From NCBI GenBank assembly GCA_025656435.1, contig JAHXHT010000127.1, positions 1 to 6,886 of the forward strand: a stretch of DNA of 6,886 nt, read 5' to 3'. Of this stretch, positions 6,863-6,886 are shown piece after piece (position 1 is the first letter of the stretch; each line of letters starts with the position of its first letter). The DNA comes from Candidatus Thiodiazotropha sp. (ex Gloverina cf. vestifex). Lineage in GTDB: Bacteria; Pseudomonadota; Gammaproteobacteria; Chromatiales; Chromatiaceae. A model generated the notes under the pieces. It saw only the letters and a program-made list of their open reading frames with translations. It was not told the origin of the DNA and did no database searches. The position numbers and the translations under genes are program-made.

Positions 6863-6886
6863 ATGAGCGAAGAAAAACAGTGCATT
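6863..6886 (+). CDS. possible start of a further gene, cut by the window end
   Basis: An ATG at 6863 opens MSEEKQCI and runs off the window. No Shine-Dalgarno sequence is visible in the preceding bases. Eight codons are too few to identify a product, so this is only a possibility. Confidence 0.2.

Overview
The window looks like a gammaproteobacterial chromosome segment of moderate GC content. This is inferred from the TamA and TamB sequences, which have nearly the same lengths as the Escherichia coli proteins; species cannot be named. The core is a two-gene operon, tamA (693-2414) and tamB (2411-6178), whose coding regions overlap by four bases. TamA is a 16-strand Omp85 outer-membrane barrel with three periplasmic POTRA domains. 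TamB is an inner-membrane-anchored, very long periplasmic protein with a C-terminal TamB/DUF490 domain. Together they form the translocation and assembly module (TAM), an envelope-spanning assembly implicated in outer-membrane protein assembly and in phospholipid transport between the two membranes.

Left of the operon (1-378) lies the C-terminal half of a GNAT acetyltransferase. Its N-terminal half is missing, and its recognisable homology begins just after a palindromic stretch (96-159), so it is best read as a decayed gene. The 314 bases between it and the preferred tamA start (379-692) hold a perfect 9-bp-arm palindrome, a second short hairpin and only weak promoter-like sequences. This stretch is open in the tamA frame, but the likely start is the ATG at 693, which begins a clear signal peptide.

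Right of the operon (6179-6510) are 332 bases without a convincing gene. They contain the most unusual item in the window: a 120-nt imperfect inverted repeat (6357-6476) that folds almost end to end into one long hairpin. In its outer 24-bp stem, three of four mismatches become G-U pairs only in a minus-strand transcript, which hints at a structured RNA on that strand. It is followed by a small SnoaL/NTF2-like protein gene (6511-6813) that is shorter than its relatives and may have lost its last strands. The final 70 bases contain only a possible start of another gene (6863).

The flanking genes show no functional link to TAM. The window is an ordinary tamAB locus between decayed or accessory sequence on both sides, with the long hairpin as the main candidate for something undescribed.
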